64,000 bases of DNA. Source: Entophlyctis helioformis. Taxonomy: Eukaryota; Chytridiomycota; Chytridiomycetes; Chytridiales; Chytriomycetaceae. A program made the translations under genes and the position numbers. The stretch's first letter is position 1. Every line of letters starts with the position of its first letter. The notes beneath the pieces are model-generated. The model was given only the letters and a program-made list of their open reading frames with translations. It had not been told where the DNA came from and ran no database searches. The stretch is from the NCBI GenBank assembly GCA_025526915.1, contig JAHLKH010000007.1:124001-188000 (forward strand), given 5' to 3'. Shown here piece by piece: positions 1 through 9,950 of the stretch.

Positions 1-1643
1 CTTTCTGCTCCGCATGGGTCTGCACCCCAGCGAGCTGATCCAGGGCTACGATGTCGCTGCCAAGAAGGCGCTCGAGATCCTCGAGACGCTCGAGGTGGAC
101 AAGATCGCCGACTGCCACAGCGTGTCTGAGCTCACCAAGGTCGTCCGCAGCTCGATTGCTGCCAAGCAGGTGAGTGACTCTGGCGCTGCTCAAAGACCTG
201 ATCCGCGTCGCATGCGATCTCCCCTTTCTCTGACACGCGTGCATGCTCCATGATACGCGCAGTACGGCTACGAGGACCTTCTCTCGTCGCTTGTTGTCAA
301 GGCTGCCCTCGAGGTGATGCCCAAGACCCCTGCCGCCTTCAACGTCGACAGCGTCCGTGTCGTCAAGGTTCTGGGTGCCAGCATCCACGAGTCGACGGTG
401 GTCCGCGGCATGGTCTTTGGCCGCGAGCCCGAGAGTGTGATCAAGTCTGCCACCAAGGCCAAGGTGGCCATCTTCACGTCTGGCATCGACATTGCGCTGA
501 CCGAGACCAAGGGCACGGTTCTCATCAAGAACGCCAATGACATGCTCAACTTCTCCAAGGAGGAGGAGAAGAGACTCGAGGCCGCCATCAAGCAGCTTGC
601 TGATGCCGGTGTCAAGGTCGTTGTTGCCGGCAGCGCCATTGGCGAGCTTGCTCTGCACTTTATCAACCGCTTCAACATGGTGGCCGTCAAGATCCTGTCC
701 AAGTTTGATCTCCGCCGCCTGTGCCGCGTGACTGGCGCCACAGCCCTGTCCCGCTTTGTGAGTGTCTGCGCTGTGGTCTAGGCGGATTGCGTGGGTCAGA
801 TGCTGACACGTGCGATCCATGGTCTGCTCCAGGGTGTCCCCATGGCCGAGGAGATGGGCTTCTGTGATGTTGTCGAGGCCGTCGAGATTGGCAGTGACCG
901 CTGCACCGTCTTCCGCCAAGGTCTGTCTCTTTGGATGCCTGCTTACCTCGTTTGAGGAGGGCCAGGAGAACTGACAGGTGCTGGCTGGCATGCGCATCAG
1001 ATGACGAGACGACCAAGACTGCCACGATTGTGCTCCGTGGCGCCACGCAGAACTCGCTCGACGACCTTGAGCGTGCGATTGACGATGGAGTCAATGTCAT
1101 CAAGGCAGTGACGCGCGACCCGCGTCTGATTGCCGGTGCCGGTGCCGCCGAGATTGAGCTTGCGCGCGCATTGCAGACGCTTGCCGAGAAGACGCCCGGA
1201 CTCAACCAGTACGCCATTCAGAAGTTTGCGCAGGCCCTCGAGGTCATTCCCCGCACGCTCTCGGACAATGCCGGTCTGGACGTGAGTCTCATGGCTCTGC
1301 TGTGAGCAGTCTGCTGCTGTACGCGTGCTGATCATCTGCCATCCACCGACCGACGTGCTGCGTGATGTGGGGCTTGCAGAGCACCGAGGTGATTTCGAAC
1401 CTGTACGCTGCCCACCAGCAGGGCAAGACGGCGATGGGCGTGGACATTGAGAGCGAGAAGGACGGGATCCTGGACGCCAAGGAGAGCGGCATCCTGGACA
1501 TTCTGTCGGTCAAGCGCTACGGCATCAAGCAGGCGGCGCACGTGGCCATGACGATCCTGAGCATTGACCAGATCATCATGAGCAAGCCGGCCGGCGGCCC
1601 CAAGGTCAAGGAGAGCGGCAACCAGGACTGGGACGAGGACTAG
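1..1643 (+). CDS. CCT8: T-complex protein 1 subunit theta (CCT8), 5'-truncated by window edge
   Basis: Subunit of the cytosolic TRiC/CCT chaperonin, which folds actin, tubulin and other proteins with ATP. The reading frame is already open at base 2 (FLLRMGLHPSELIQGY), so the gene begins upstream of the window. Five exons are visible: 2-169, 263-757, 833-920, 1001-1281 and 1380-1643, all joined in frame with GT-AG introns of 75-98 nt; the third donor is GTCTGT. About 431 residues are present, covering part of the equatorial, the intermediate and apical domains and the complete C-terminal equatorial domain. Theta-type stretches are recognisable: TATIVLRGATQNSLDDLERA, AGAGAAEIELARAL and SILDILSVKRYGIKQAA-like text near the end. 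It ends in an acidic NQDWDED tail, as is common in this subunit. No frameshift is seen. Assignment to theta rather than another CCT subunit rests on remembered family similarity. Confidence 0.93.
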
Positions 1644-1954
1644 GCGTGCTGGCTTGCCTGGCCTGCGATGACGATGATGATGATGACGATGATGATGCAC
1701 ACATTGGCAGTGCATTCTGGTACTGGATGAATGAAGTGGATGAATGAGACGGGCCGGTGCAAGAGCGATCTGCTGGCCAGCGAGCCATTGGGCCGATCCA
1801 AAATCACCTGAAGTCGAACATAGCCAGATGGAACCCGTATCACGTGGATACACGTGACTGTGTGGCGGGCCAATCAGAGCGCCTGCACCAAGGGCCACGG
1901 CTTGGACGGCGAACACGCCGCAGCCACTTTGCGAGCGACCGGCAACAGGCTGCG

Positions 1955-3773
1955 ATGCTTGCGCAACCGCCGACGATGAGCGAGCTGCCGACACCGCTGC
2001 TGCGCCCGGCCAGAGACGCTGCCTCGGATGCTGCCTCGCATGCTGCCGGTGCGGTGCCGCTGCCGGCGCCGTCGGTGCGCGACGAAGCGCGGGCCATCGT
2101 GCCCGACGGCGGCATCATGAAGATCCCCATCCGGCCCCCGCCCGCTGCGAGCGACCGGCCCATCCCCTGGTCCCGTGGCGCCAACGCCCGCATTCACTAC
2201 ACCGTCCACGCCTACGTGCGTGGCGACGAGGACGAGCAGCTGCGGCGTCTCGAGGCCGAGCAGAAGGCCAAGGAGCGTGCCGAGCAGGAGGCGCTCGAGG
2301 CCCGCGAGGCGCAGGAGGCCCTGGCTCGCAGCAAGGACGCCTGCTGCGACAGCGACAGCGACTGCGACTCGGACTGCAGCCACTCGCAGTCTCGCAAGCA
2401 CTCGCATTCCACTCGCACTCGCACAACGGCCATGCGTGCAGCCACGACCACTCGCACGCTGGCAGAACGGCCAAGCTCAACGCCAAGGCAGAGATGTTCC
2501 GCAAGATCCTCGACACTGCCAAGGCGTCAAAGACGGCTGCTGCAACCAAGACGCCGCCCTCGGCTGCCGAGACCGAGCAACGCCACAGGGACGCCGAACG
2601 CCAGAAGCAGCAGCAACAAGACGCGGTGATGGCCGCCTACGAGGGCAAGGCGCCGATCCGACAAAAGATCTCCGACTCGCGCGAGAACGACCCAAACGAG
2701 CCGTTTGAGCTGCGCATCGGCTACGACTTTTCCGTCAAGGCGATGGAGATTTGTGTCAAGAGCATGCGTGTCGGCGAGCGTGCCCGCTTCCTGTGCATGC
2801 CCGAGTACTGCGAGGTGGGGCTCTGTTGCGCGCAGCATGCATCTGTCCGTGTCCATGCCCAAGCGTCTCACTGCTTTGTCTGCAGGGATTCATCCAACTG
2901 GAAACTGTGCTGCGCCAAGAGAAACTCAACCGCGAGAACCTCGAAAAGGGGCTTCCGCCCGTGCGCGTCGGAGGCTGCTGTGCACATGCCTCTGCCTCGG
3001 AAATGGACGCCAACCGCGATCTCATGGCCATCTACGGCGTGCCGCTTGAATTCGACATTGAGCTGGTCCAGGTGCAGCTGCCCAACTCGTTCCTCAAGCA
3101 GGCGTGGGAAATGGAGCCGTACGAAAAGTACCGCGAAGTGCCCGTGCGCAAGGACGAGGGTGCGGCGCTGTACAAAAAGGGCGACTATGCGGGTGCTCTG
3201 GCCAAGTACGAGCGTGCGCTTGTGCTGCTCGAGAGTCTGGCCGGCTCCGGCGTGGTGCTCGAGTTGAAGCGCGAAAAGATGGAAAAGGAGCGCATCGCCA
3301 GAGAGCAGCGCCGCAAGGCCGGCTCTGCACAACCGGCCCATCCTGCTGAAACTCTGGAGGCGGCTGCAAAGCCCACAACACCGCTGCCGCCCTCGCCTAA
3401 CGACGAGATCCAGCTCGACGTTGTCGAGTCTCTCACGCAGGCGTGTCGCCTCAACTACGCGGCGTGCAAGCTCAAGCTGGGCGATCTCCCTGCCGTCGTG
3501 ACGCAGACGACCGAGGTCCTCAAACACGATCCTCGGAACATCAAGGCGCTGTTTCGGCGATCGCAGGCGTACACGCGCATCGGCCGCGACCTCGACATGG
3601 CCTCGGCCGACTTGGATGCTCTCAAGAGCATTCTGGAGACGTCTGATCCGAGTGCTGTGCGGCCCAACGGCCCTGAATGGACAGAGTACTTCCGTGAGCG
3701 TGCGGCGCTGGACGTCAAGATCAAGGCACACGCGGACAAGGAGAAGCGCATGTACGGCGGCATGTTTGGCTGA
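1955..3773 (+). CDS. AIP/FKBP-like TPR co-chaperone, apparent 1-nt frameshift or short intron in linker
   Basis: Resembles the AH-receptor-interacting protein (AIP) family of Hsp90 co-chaperones: a degenerate FKBP-type domain followed by C-terminal TPRs. Start is ATG 1955 or 1976. The first exon runs in one frame to a Cys/Asp/Ser/His-rich linker near 2400, then continues in the -1 frame (MFRKILDTAKASK). Either one base is missing near 2409 or a 53-nt GT-AG intron (2389-2441) is spliced; both restore the frame. A clear intron at 2815-2885 follows. FKBP-like text includes KAMEICVKSMRVGERARFLC. The TPR region begins at about VPVRKDEGAALYKKGDYAGA, and the protein ends MYGGMFG, much like AIP's C-terminus. 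Length is about 582 residues, longer than the ~330 usual for AIP because of the N-terminal and linker low-complexity sequence. AATAAA lies at 3887-3892. Confidence 0.78.
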
Positions 3774-3886
3774 CCGTCAAGTCGGTTGTGGATACCATCT
3801 ATAGATCTCGTTTCGTGTTATCTTTTCTCCCTTTTCTCCTCCTTCTCCTCTTATCGATGCTATGCTCTCTTTGGGGGGCAGCGACT

Positions 3887-3892
3887 AATAAA
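3887..3892 (+). promoter_or_regulatory. Putative AATAAA polyadenylation signal
   Basis: A canonical AATAAA hexamer lies 114 nt after the stop codon of the AIP-like gene, in a T/C-rich 3' region. The assignment is by sequence and position only. Confidence 0.5.
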
Positions 3893-4025
3893 CACCAGCC
3901 AACCGAGTGACTTTCAGATCCTTTTAATGACGTGTAAAACAGGCTTGCATGCTTCAAGTCGTGTGTCCGAGAGCGTCCAGCGTGCACTCTGGCCCAAGTA
4001 CGCGCGCGGCACGAGGCAGAGCAGA

Positions 4026-5072
4026 TCAGACGGCCGCCAGCCACGTCTTGACGACACTCGTCAGCTCCGCACCCTTCTTGCCCTGGCGCTCATAGACGGC
4101 AGCCAACCGCTCGCCCGCCAGCTCATGCAGCATCACGAGCGTGTCTTTCGGGATCGGCTCAATGTCCTGGCTGCGCTCGGCCAGCTTGTCGACAGCCATG
4201 GCACCCGTAGCGCCGGCGCTCTCGGCCGCCTCGTACTGCTTCAGCAGCATGGCCGTGACAGCGCGCAGACCGTAGAGCGCGCGCACATGGTCCTCGAGCA
4301 GCTCGAGCGCCGACGAGTAGTACTTGACCGCAGTGTGGAGGCGACCGAGGCTGGCCACGACCTCGGCGTAGCGCACCTGGTGCAGGGGCGACGACGGCCG
4401 GAGGACGAGCACCTCCTCGAGACAAAAGGCCGCCTGCTGGAAGCGGCAGGCGTCGGCATACAGCTTGGCGAGCATCATCCAGCCCTCGGCGTCCTGCATG
4501 AAGCGGTCGACGTAGCCGACGAGCGCCTCGATGGCGCGCTCGCGGTCGCCCATCGAGATGAAGCGGGCGATGCAGCGCTTCCACAGCGCGCCGTTGGCCT
4601 CGTCGGCGTCGAGCGCCGCCTGGTACAGGTCAAACGCCCGCTCGTGGTCGCCGAGCGTCTCGAGGTACTGGCCGTTGAGCCGCTGCGAGCGGATGGACTT
4701 TGCGGGCGGGAACGCGGCCGTGATGGTGTCGAGCATGCGCTTGGCCAGCTGCGTGTCGCCCGTGTCCAGTGCGGCCACAAACACCTGCTCGGTGATGGCG
4801 AAGCGCTCAATGGCCGGCAGCGACGAGGCGTGGCGGGCGAGCAGCGTCGTGCCCAGCTCGAGCACGATGGACGGGTCGTAGAAGAGCGGCCCGTGCGGGC
4901 GGCCCGACGGCGGCTGGATGGCCCCGCCGCTCGACGGGGCGGCGCCGTCTTGCACGGGCGGCGCTGGCGGCAGCAGGTCGGCGTGCGCCTCCAGGAAGAG
5001 CGAGCCGCCACAGCTGCCCGAGCGCAGCTCAGCCAGGCGAGCGCGGGCAACAGCGAGACTGAACGGTGCCAT
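4026..5072 (-). CDS. EMC2: ER membrane protein complex subunit 2 (EMC2)
   Basis: TPR scaffold subunit on the cytosolic face of the ER membrane protein complex, the insertase for tail-anchored and multipass proteins. Single exon of 348 residues, starting at ATG 5072 (MAPFSLAVARARLAEL). An in-frame upstream ATG at 5165 would add a Thr-Pro repeat encoded by a (GGTGTT)n microsatellite and is judged non-coding. Tandem TPR helices are evident: RLNGQYLETLGDHERAFDLY, EGWMMLAKLYADACRFQQAA and RYAEVVASLGRLHTAVKYYS. This run is the signature by which I recognise EMC2 (human protein ~297 residues). It faces the AIP-like gene, so the two 3' ends converge within ~250 bp. The N-terminal 60-80 residues include a Pro/Gly-rich insertion not typical of the family. 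Confidence 0.85.
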   Translation of the reverse strand: MAPFSLAVARARLAELRSGSCGGSLFLEAHADLLPPAPPVQDGAAPSSGGAIQPPSGRPHGPLFYDPSIVLELGTTLLARHASSLPAIERFAITEQVFVAALDTGDTQLAKRMLDTITAAFPPAKSIRSQRLNGQYLETLGDHERAFDLYQAALDADEANGALWKRCIARFISMGDRERAIEALVGYVDRFMQDAEGWMMLAKLYADACRFQQAAFCLEEVLVLRPSSPLHQVRYAEVVASLGRLHTAVKYYSSALELLEDHVRALYGLRAVTAMLLKQYEAAESAGATGAMAVDKLAERSQDIEPIPKDTLVMLHELAGERLAAVYERQGKKGAELTSVVKTWLAAV

Positions 5073-5084
5073 GCGGGCTGTGGT

Positions 5085-5113
5085 TGGTGTTGGTGTTGGT
5101 GTTGGTGTTGGTA
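5085..5113 (+). repeat. (GGTGTT)n microsatellite
   Basis: About five copies of a TTGGTG/GGTGTT hexamer lie immediately upstream of the EMC2 start codon, on the + strand reading. It falls in the presumed 5' leader of EMC2. Confidence 0.8.
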
Positions 5114-5228
5114 ACGACGGGTAAGATCTACACAAGCGTGGCTGGCAACAAAGGGATGGCAACAAGGGGTACGCTTTGGTTTGGTTTACAGGCGGTGTGA
5201 TTGCTTAAAGACACAGGCAGGACAGGCG

Positions 5229-5978
5229 CTACGGCTTGCCAGACAGCAGCCGCTTGGCCACCTCGGACACCAGCTTGCGCGGCGCAACTGCAGCATCGAT
5301 CTCGGCATTCAGCGCCTTCATGAGGCGGCCCAGGTCGGCCGGCCCCTTGGCACCCTCGCGCTCCATGACGGCCCGCACGGCGTCGGCGATCTCGGCCTCG
5401 CTCATCTGCGCCGGCAGCAGCTGCTCCAGCACGCGGATCTCGGCCTCCTCGGCCTCGGCCAGATCCGCACGGCCGCCGTCGCGGTACGCTGCTGCAGACT
5501 CCTGGCGCCGCTTGATGCCGCGCCGGATGATGGCCGTGACCGTGATGAACTTGTCCTGGTTGCCGCTCTTCTCGGCGTTGAGAATGTCGGCAAGCACCGA
5601 CTTGATGACCGTCGTCGTGAACTTGTCCTTGGCTACCATGGACGCCTTGAGACGGTCCTTGAGCGCCTGCTTGAGTCCGGCATCTGGTGCGTCCCATCCG
5701 CAGGCAGGTTTGTCAGTCAGTCGCCAGGCCATCCCTCCATCAGTTGGCTGAGCCAGGAGTGAATGCAGGCGGCAGCTGGCGGGCTTACCAGCATCGGACG
5801 GCGGCGTGGAGAAGAAGCGCTGGCCGATGGTGCGGGCGGCACGGGCGCTGAGTGCACTGGATGTCCTGCAGACAGCGGCCACAGAGGCGACGGTCGTCCA
5901 TGCGTTTGTGCGCTCGACGGCAGCAACAGCAACCGCCGCCGTGCGTCTCAGCAGTGCAAGCGACCGCACTTTTTGCAT
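5229..5978 (-). CDS. AIM41: Mitochondrial GatB/YqeY-domain protein, AIM41-like
   Basis: Member of the YqeY family, related to the tail domain of GatB; in fungi the mitochondrial member is Aim41, whose function is not established. Two exons, 5978-5789 and 5683-5229, are separated by a GT-AG intron (donor GTAAG) and give 214 residues. Residues 1-55 form an Arg/Ala/Ser-rich presequence (MQKVRSLALLRR...) typical of mitochondrial import. The YqeY core starts at LKQALKDRLKASMVAKDK and contains NAEKSGNQDKFITV, IIRRGIKRRQESA and the ILEQLLP-like RVLEQLLPAQMSEAEI. The C-terminus ALNAEIDAAVAPRKLVSEVA corresponds to the family's conserved G-rich end. No frame problem is seen. It is tail-to-head with the b5 reductase gene on the same strand, with a very short gap (5979-6020). 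Confidence 0.85.
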   Translation of the reverse strand: MQKVRSLALLRRTAAVAVAAVERTNAWTTVASVAAVCRTSSALSARAARTIGQRFFSTPPSDAGKPASCRLHSLLAQPTDGGMAWRLTDKPACGWDAPDAGLKQALKDRLKASMVAKDKFTTTVIKSVLADILNAEKSGNQDKFITVTAIIRRGIKRRQESAAAYRDGGRADLAEAEEAEIRVLEQLLPAQMSEAEIADAVRAVMEREGAKGPADLGRLMKALNAEIDAAVAPRKLVSEVAKRLLSGKP

Positions 5979-6020
5979 GTTGAAGTGTGACGGAAACCGA
6001 ACTGTATGTATTTTTGGCCG

Positions 6021-7436
6021 TCACAGCTTGACAACCTGCTGCTCGGTGAAGCCGAGATCCTTGAGCATGCCGCCGAGTGGGCCGGGGCGATCGTCGCCTG
6101 CCTTGGGTCCAGCGATAGCAGCGAGCATTCTGCCATCGCGCCATGGCAGACAGTCAGTACGCCAGTCGTTCGTGCCATCCAAGCAGCACGATCGGCGAAT
6201 GCACATCAACTCACCCAGGAGGACCACAGACAATCACAGAGTGATGCCCGGCGCTGGCAGGGCCAGGCAGTGCCTTGGCCAGGTGCTCCTTTCCGATAAA
6301 ACCGACGCGGTAGTCCACGGGCACAGTCGATGCAGGCGCGGCCGCAGGTGCCGCCGCTGATTTGGCAGAGCCGGCATCGTTTGTTGACGGAGCCGCAGCC
6401 ACCGTTGCCGCAAAGACAGAGTTGGCGGCCTTGGCTGCTGCCGCCTTTTCGCGGCTGCTGATCGGTGCTGGCCCGTTCTCGTCCACAAAGTACGACACGT
6501 GGACGCGGCCAGGATGCAGCTGCACCAGCTCATCAATTCGCGACTTGAGCAGAATATCCCGCGGCGACCGGTTGGCGTACACCAGGCTGATCGTCGTCGT
6601 GTCGGCTGGGTTCTCGAGTATCCGTCTCATGAGTTGGTACATGGGTGCAATGCCCGTGCCTCCAGCAATCTGCCCATCTCGCCAACCCAAAGCATCAGCG
6701 CATTCAACACTCGGCGAGATCAGACCGGGCCAGTCCACCACACAACACGCGCAGAGACCCACCAAGGGGCAAGAGCGGCACTCACCATGCCGATATGCGC
6801 ATTCTCATTCGGAGTGTACTTGAGCGTGCGCAGCGGCCCACGCATAAACACCATATCGCCACGCGCAAGCGAGTGCAGCATGCGGCTCACAGTGCCATAG
6901 TCGTAGCGCTTGACCAGGATATCCATGTACCGCGCATTGATCTCGATGGGCGTGTAGGGCCGGGCAATCTGGCACGAGTCGTCCTTGACAATGACGTGCA
7001 CCACGCCAGCGTCGGGCGGCATGTCGGTGGTTGCATTGGCCGCCACGCGCAGAATGACCGAGTCGGCCGACTCGGCAAACACCTGGGCGACCGGCGCCTC
7101 CACAAAGTCGAGCGGCGTCAGGATATCCGACTTGCCGTACGTCATGTACAGGTTGACGTTGACGGCCACAAACGTGCCAATGAAGGCGAGCATGACGATA
7201 GTGAGCGGCAGGTGGTGCGATTCGATCTCGGGCAGCTTGAGCGTCTCGGCGTGGACTAGACGCACGGCGGCCAGCTGCACGGCGGGGTGGCGAGACAGCC
7301 GGGTGCGGTGCTGCTGCAAAGAGTGGTGCGGCAGGAAGGGCAGCCGCGGGCGAGCTGTGCTGTGGGTGGCGAATGCCGGCAGGGCCGTCGTGCGGGACCA
7401 CAGCCGTGCAGCAGCGCTGCGGATCATGGTCGACAT
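6021..7436 (-). CDS. MCR1: NADH-cytochrome b5 reductase, mitochondrial type (MCR1-like)
   Basis: Flavoprotein moving electrons from NADH to cytochrome b5 or related acceptors. Three exons, 7436-6786, 6669-6215 and 6129-6021, give 404 residues. The start MSTMIRSAAARLW gives an Arg/Ala-rich mitochondrial presequence, followed by one TM segment at about 77-98 (LTIVMLAFIGTFVAVNVNLY), as in outer-membrane/IMS Mcr1. The FAD motif ARPYTP is at 158-163, the NADH-binding start GGTGIAPM opens exon 2 at ~220, and CGPPG spans the second intron. The C-terminus GGMLKDLGFTEQQVVKL matches the family's usual ending. Oddity: about 60 Ala/Pro/Ser-rich residues (EKAAAAKAANSVFAATV onward) are inserted in the NADH domain, making the protein longer than the ~300 typical of the family. 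An upstream in-frame ATG at 7496 is less likely. Confidence 0.9.
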
Positions 7437-7502
7437 GGCCAGGCTGCCGTTCAACTGTCGAAATCGATGCAGAAAACCGGGCAAACATACTGCCATTTGA
7501 CC

Positions 7503-7508
7503 TTTATT
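7503..7508 (-). promoter_or_regulatory. Putative AATAAA polyadenylation signal of RPB5
   Basis: AATAAA on the minus strand, starting 10 nt after the RPB5 stop codon; position and sequence only. Confidence 0.5.
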
Positions 7509-7517
7509 GGGATGGCT

Positions 7518-8663
7518 TCAGAAGCAGAAGCGGTACGTGACGTACTTGCCGGCCGTCTCACTGGGACGGATGATCTTGACCACCTGGCCGCGCTTGAGCC
7601 CGTAGTAGCGCGCAACCGGATCCGACGGTGTAATGCGGGGCAGCTGTGTTTCCTTGAGACGGCTGTCCAATGCGTCGTGAAGCGTCAGCATCCATGCTCG
7701 CGAACGATGCAGATCTGGGAAACACCGACAGCACCGACAGCACGGCAGCTAGAGAGTGCAGACGTACTATCTGGCGAGCAATGTCTTCTTCTCTTCGTTT
7801 GTGAGCACCTCGTGGACGGGCACAAGTGTGTGTGCTGTGATGTTGACGAGCAGCTCGGACTCTTGGAACAGCTCAAGCTGGTACTTTGGTGCCATTTCTT
7901 GAACAACCTGTCGCAGCAGCCAGCAGCAGCGGGTCTGGATCAGCATGCCAAGACGCATGCAGCTACAATAGCGCAGGCATGCGTGATCGCACCTTGTTGG
8001 CCGAGGTGTGAGGCTCTTCTTGTAGATGAGGATGCCCTTCATGATGCTTTGCGACATCATGCGCTCGCAGATCCTGTCCGTCCATTCAGCGCAAGGCGGC
8101 GCTGCCTGTCAGTTGCGAGACACGCAGCCAGGCACGCAGCCCGAGACGCAGCCATGCATCATGCATGGCTCTGCAAGGCACCCGTTGGACTCACTTCTTG
8201 ATGGGCTTGATGCCGACCGTCTCGTCGTCTGTGAAGAACACAAGCAGCTGGTCGTCGCGCGACGCCGAGTTTTGGACCAAGAATGTCAGGCCCTGGCGGC
8301 TGCAGAGGAGGCGCACAGCCCAGCGGTTGACATGGCCGCATGTTAGCCATCCACCCGCCCGCACACACGCCGGCCGTCCATGCCGCCGCCTGCCGCTGTC
8401 CAGTCGCTCGCCAGCGGCCTGCTGCCGGAAGCCGAAGAAAATGGGCAGCGGTAGCGGCCAGGGACGCAGAGTGCAGGGCGACAAGCAGCGCCATGCCGAG
8501 CGACTCACTCCACTGTGGAGCCGTTCCTGAAGTAGGTGTCACGGAAGACGTCGAGCGGCATCTCCAGCTCGTCGCGGGTGACCTCGTAGCCTCTGTGGTG
8601 GACCATCTCGTGGACGGTTCTGTACACTCTCCACAGCCGAGACACTTCACGATCCTCGTCCAT
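7518..8663 (-). CDS. RPB5: RNA polymerase I/II/III shared subunit RPB5 (RPABC1), with one missing base
   Basis: Shared subunit of all three nuclear RNA polymerases; its jaw domain contacts downstream DNA. Five exons: 8663-8509, 8299-8195, 8073-7993, 7907-7768 and 7662-7518. The N-terminus [17 protein letters not shown] and the highly conserved C-terminal assembly domain [39 protein letters not shown] are unambiguous. Exon 3 ends ...SLT then needs PSANK, but the DNA reads CACC-TCG with one base too few (near 8003), so the frame breaks exactly inside a conserved segment and is right again in the next exon. Adding one base gives 208 residues, a normal RPB5 length. Since the gene is essential and otherwise perfect, I treat this as an assembly deletion, not a pseudogene. 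The last donor is GTACGT. Confidence 0.93.
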
Positions 8664-8927
8664 CGTTCCTGTGTTTGCGTTTGCGTTTGGCAAACAGCAA
8701 TTTCAAAATTTGTAATTCTGAAAATTGCCAATCGTCAAAATCTGAAGGACGCGACACGCGAATCTGGAAGACGCGTCAGCGAGAGAGGAAGGCGGAGGGC
8801 GGAGGGCGGAAGGCGGAGGACGGAGGACGGAGTCTGGCCCGTGCACAGCACTCGCGCAACAGAGCAAGACACTTGGGCATTCAGACTGCGCTTCCCCCAT
8901 CTTCGAGACGAGCAACAGCAGCAGCCG
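8664..8927. promoter_or_regulatory. Divergent intergenic region with GGAGGGC-type heptamer repeat
   Basis: Separates RPB5 (minus) from the orphan coiled-coil gene A (plus). At about 8787-8832 a purine-rich heptamer (CGGAGGG/CGGAGGA) is repeated roughly six times. The last ~90 nt before the gene A start (CTTCGAGACGAGCAACAGC and neighbours) are clearly homologous to the sequence just upstream of paralogue B at 11160-11220, so promoter and leader were duplicated with the gene. Confidence 0.55.
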
Positions 8928-9950
8928 ATGCTACCTCTGTGTTTTCTGGCTGTTCTGCTCTTGGCATGGATGCAGACCTCTGCGCCGCCTCCAACTCGCC
9001 GCCAGCTGTCCATCAGCTCGGGCTCGTCCGTCTCCCGCCAGTGGCAGCCGTCTCCTGACGCCTCGCCCTTCAGCAACAACTTCAGTAACAACGACTCCAT
9101 CAACGCCGACGTCGCCATCGATGCCAACACGGCCGTGAACGTTCCGCCGCCCAGTGCGCTCGACAGCAGCACGGTTATGGAGGTCGTTCCGGTCTGCGCG
9201 CTCAAGAGCACCACTATCGTCGAGGTCCTTCCGGTCTGTGAACTCGAAAGCAGCAACGACGACGACGACGAGGTCGCAACAACGGCCAGTATCCACCCCG
9301 TCATTCTCCCGACATGCTCGAAGCATGAGTCGCCAGACACGCACTCAGACAACTACGACGGCTACAACGTCAGCCTGTCTCTCCCAACTGTAAGTCTTCC
9401 GTTGTTGGCTTTCGCTTGTCGCTCTGCCTGCCTGCCGTCCGCTGCTCGCTGCTGCTCGCTGCTGAGACGCAGCATGCATCCTTGCCAGATGTGCCCCTTG
9501 AACGACTTCCGACGCCCTGTGCCACCAACGGCTTCCGCCTCCGACGCAACCGTGGTTGCTGTGAAGACACTGTCAGAACGCCGCGTGCGCTGGAAGGAGC
9601 TCGATGATTTGCTTGACGCGCTCCGCAAACTCCGCCTTGCCTTGGCTCGAATGCGACCAGAGTCGTGGGTTGTTGTCTGGTGCATTGCAATTGCCCTCTG
9701 GTGCATCTGGAGAGGCGGCGCATCAGACAGCATCAACGCCGCCACCGTCAAGGCCCTCCAGCAGCAAATCGATGTGCTCCAGCAGTCGCTCGACGCACTC
9801 GATGCCGCTCGCTTGAACGACTTGGCCATCCAAGCTATCCGGCTCCAAGACATGAACAACACCATCAACATCCTCTACGACCGTGTGAAGAACATGCAAG
9901 AGTCTCGACGCCACCAAGACGAACAGATCAAGAATGCTCGTGAAGAATGA
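8928..9950 (+). CDS. Orphan family member A: signal peptide, Ser/Asn/Asp-rich region, TM and coiled coil
   Basis: Not recognised from any known family. The frame from ATG 8928 to 9950 codes 340 residues if read straight through. It starts with a hydrophobic signal/anchor (MLPLCFLAVLLLAWMQTSA), then the motif PPPTRRQLSISSGSSVSRQW shared with paralogues B and B', a Ser/Asn/Asp-rich low-complexity stretch, a TM segment WVVVWCIAIALWCIW at about 245-259, and a C-terminal coiled coil (ATVKALQQQIDVLQQSLDAL ... MQESRRHQDEQIKNAREE). A plausible 83-nt intron (9390-9472, GTAAGT...CGCAG) matches the B paralogue's intron position, but removing it breaks the frame, while leaving it in keeps the frame open. 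Either the intron is retained or the assembly has an indel. Topology suggests a secretory-pathway membrane protein with an exposed coiled coil; function unknown. Confidence 0.55.
   Translation: MLPLCFLAVLLLAWMQTSAPPPTRRQLSISSGSSVSRQWQPSPDASPFSNNFSNNDSINADVAIDANTAVNVPPPSALDSSTVMEVVPVCALKSTTIVEVLPVCELESSNDDDDEVATTASIHPVILPTCSKHESPDTHSDNYDGYNVSLSLPTVSLPLLAFACRSACLPSAARCCSLLRRSMHPCQMCPLNDFRRPVPPTASASDATVVAVKTLSERRVRWKELDDLLDALRKLRLALARMRPESWVVVWCIAIALWCIWRGGASDSINAATVKALQQQIDVLQQSLDALDAARLNDLAIQAIRLQDMNNTINILYDRVKNMQESRRHQDEQIKNAREE

Noticed and set aside
1660..1700. GATGAT trinucleotide run after CCT8 as coding sequence
   Set aside because: Lies 3' of the CCT8 stop; the minus-strand polySer frames there are repeat artefacts.
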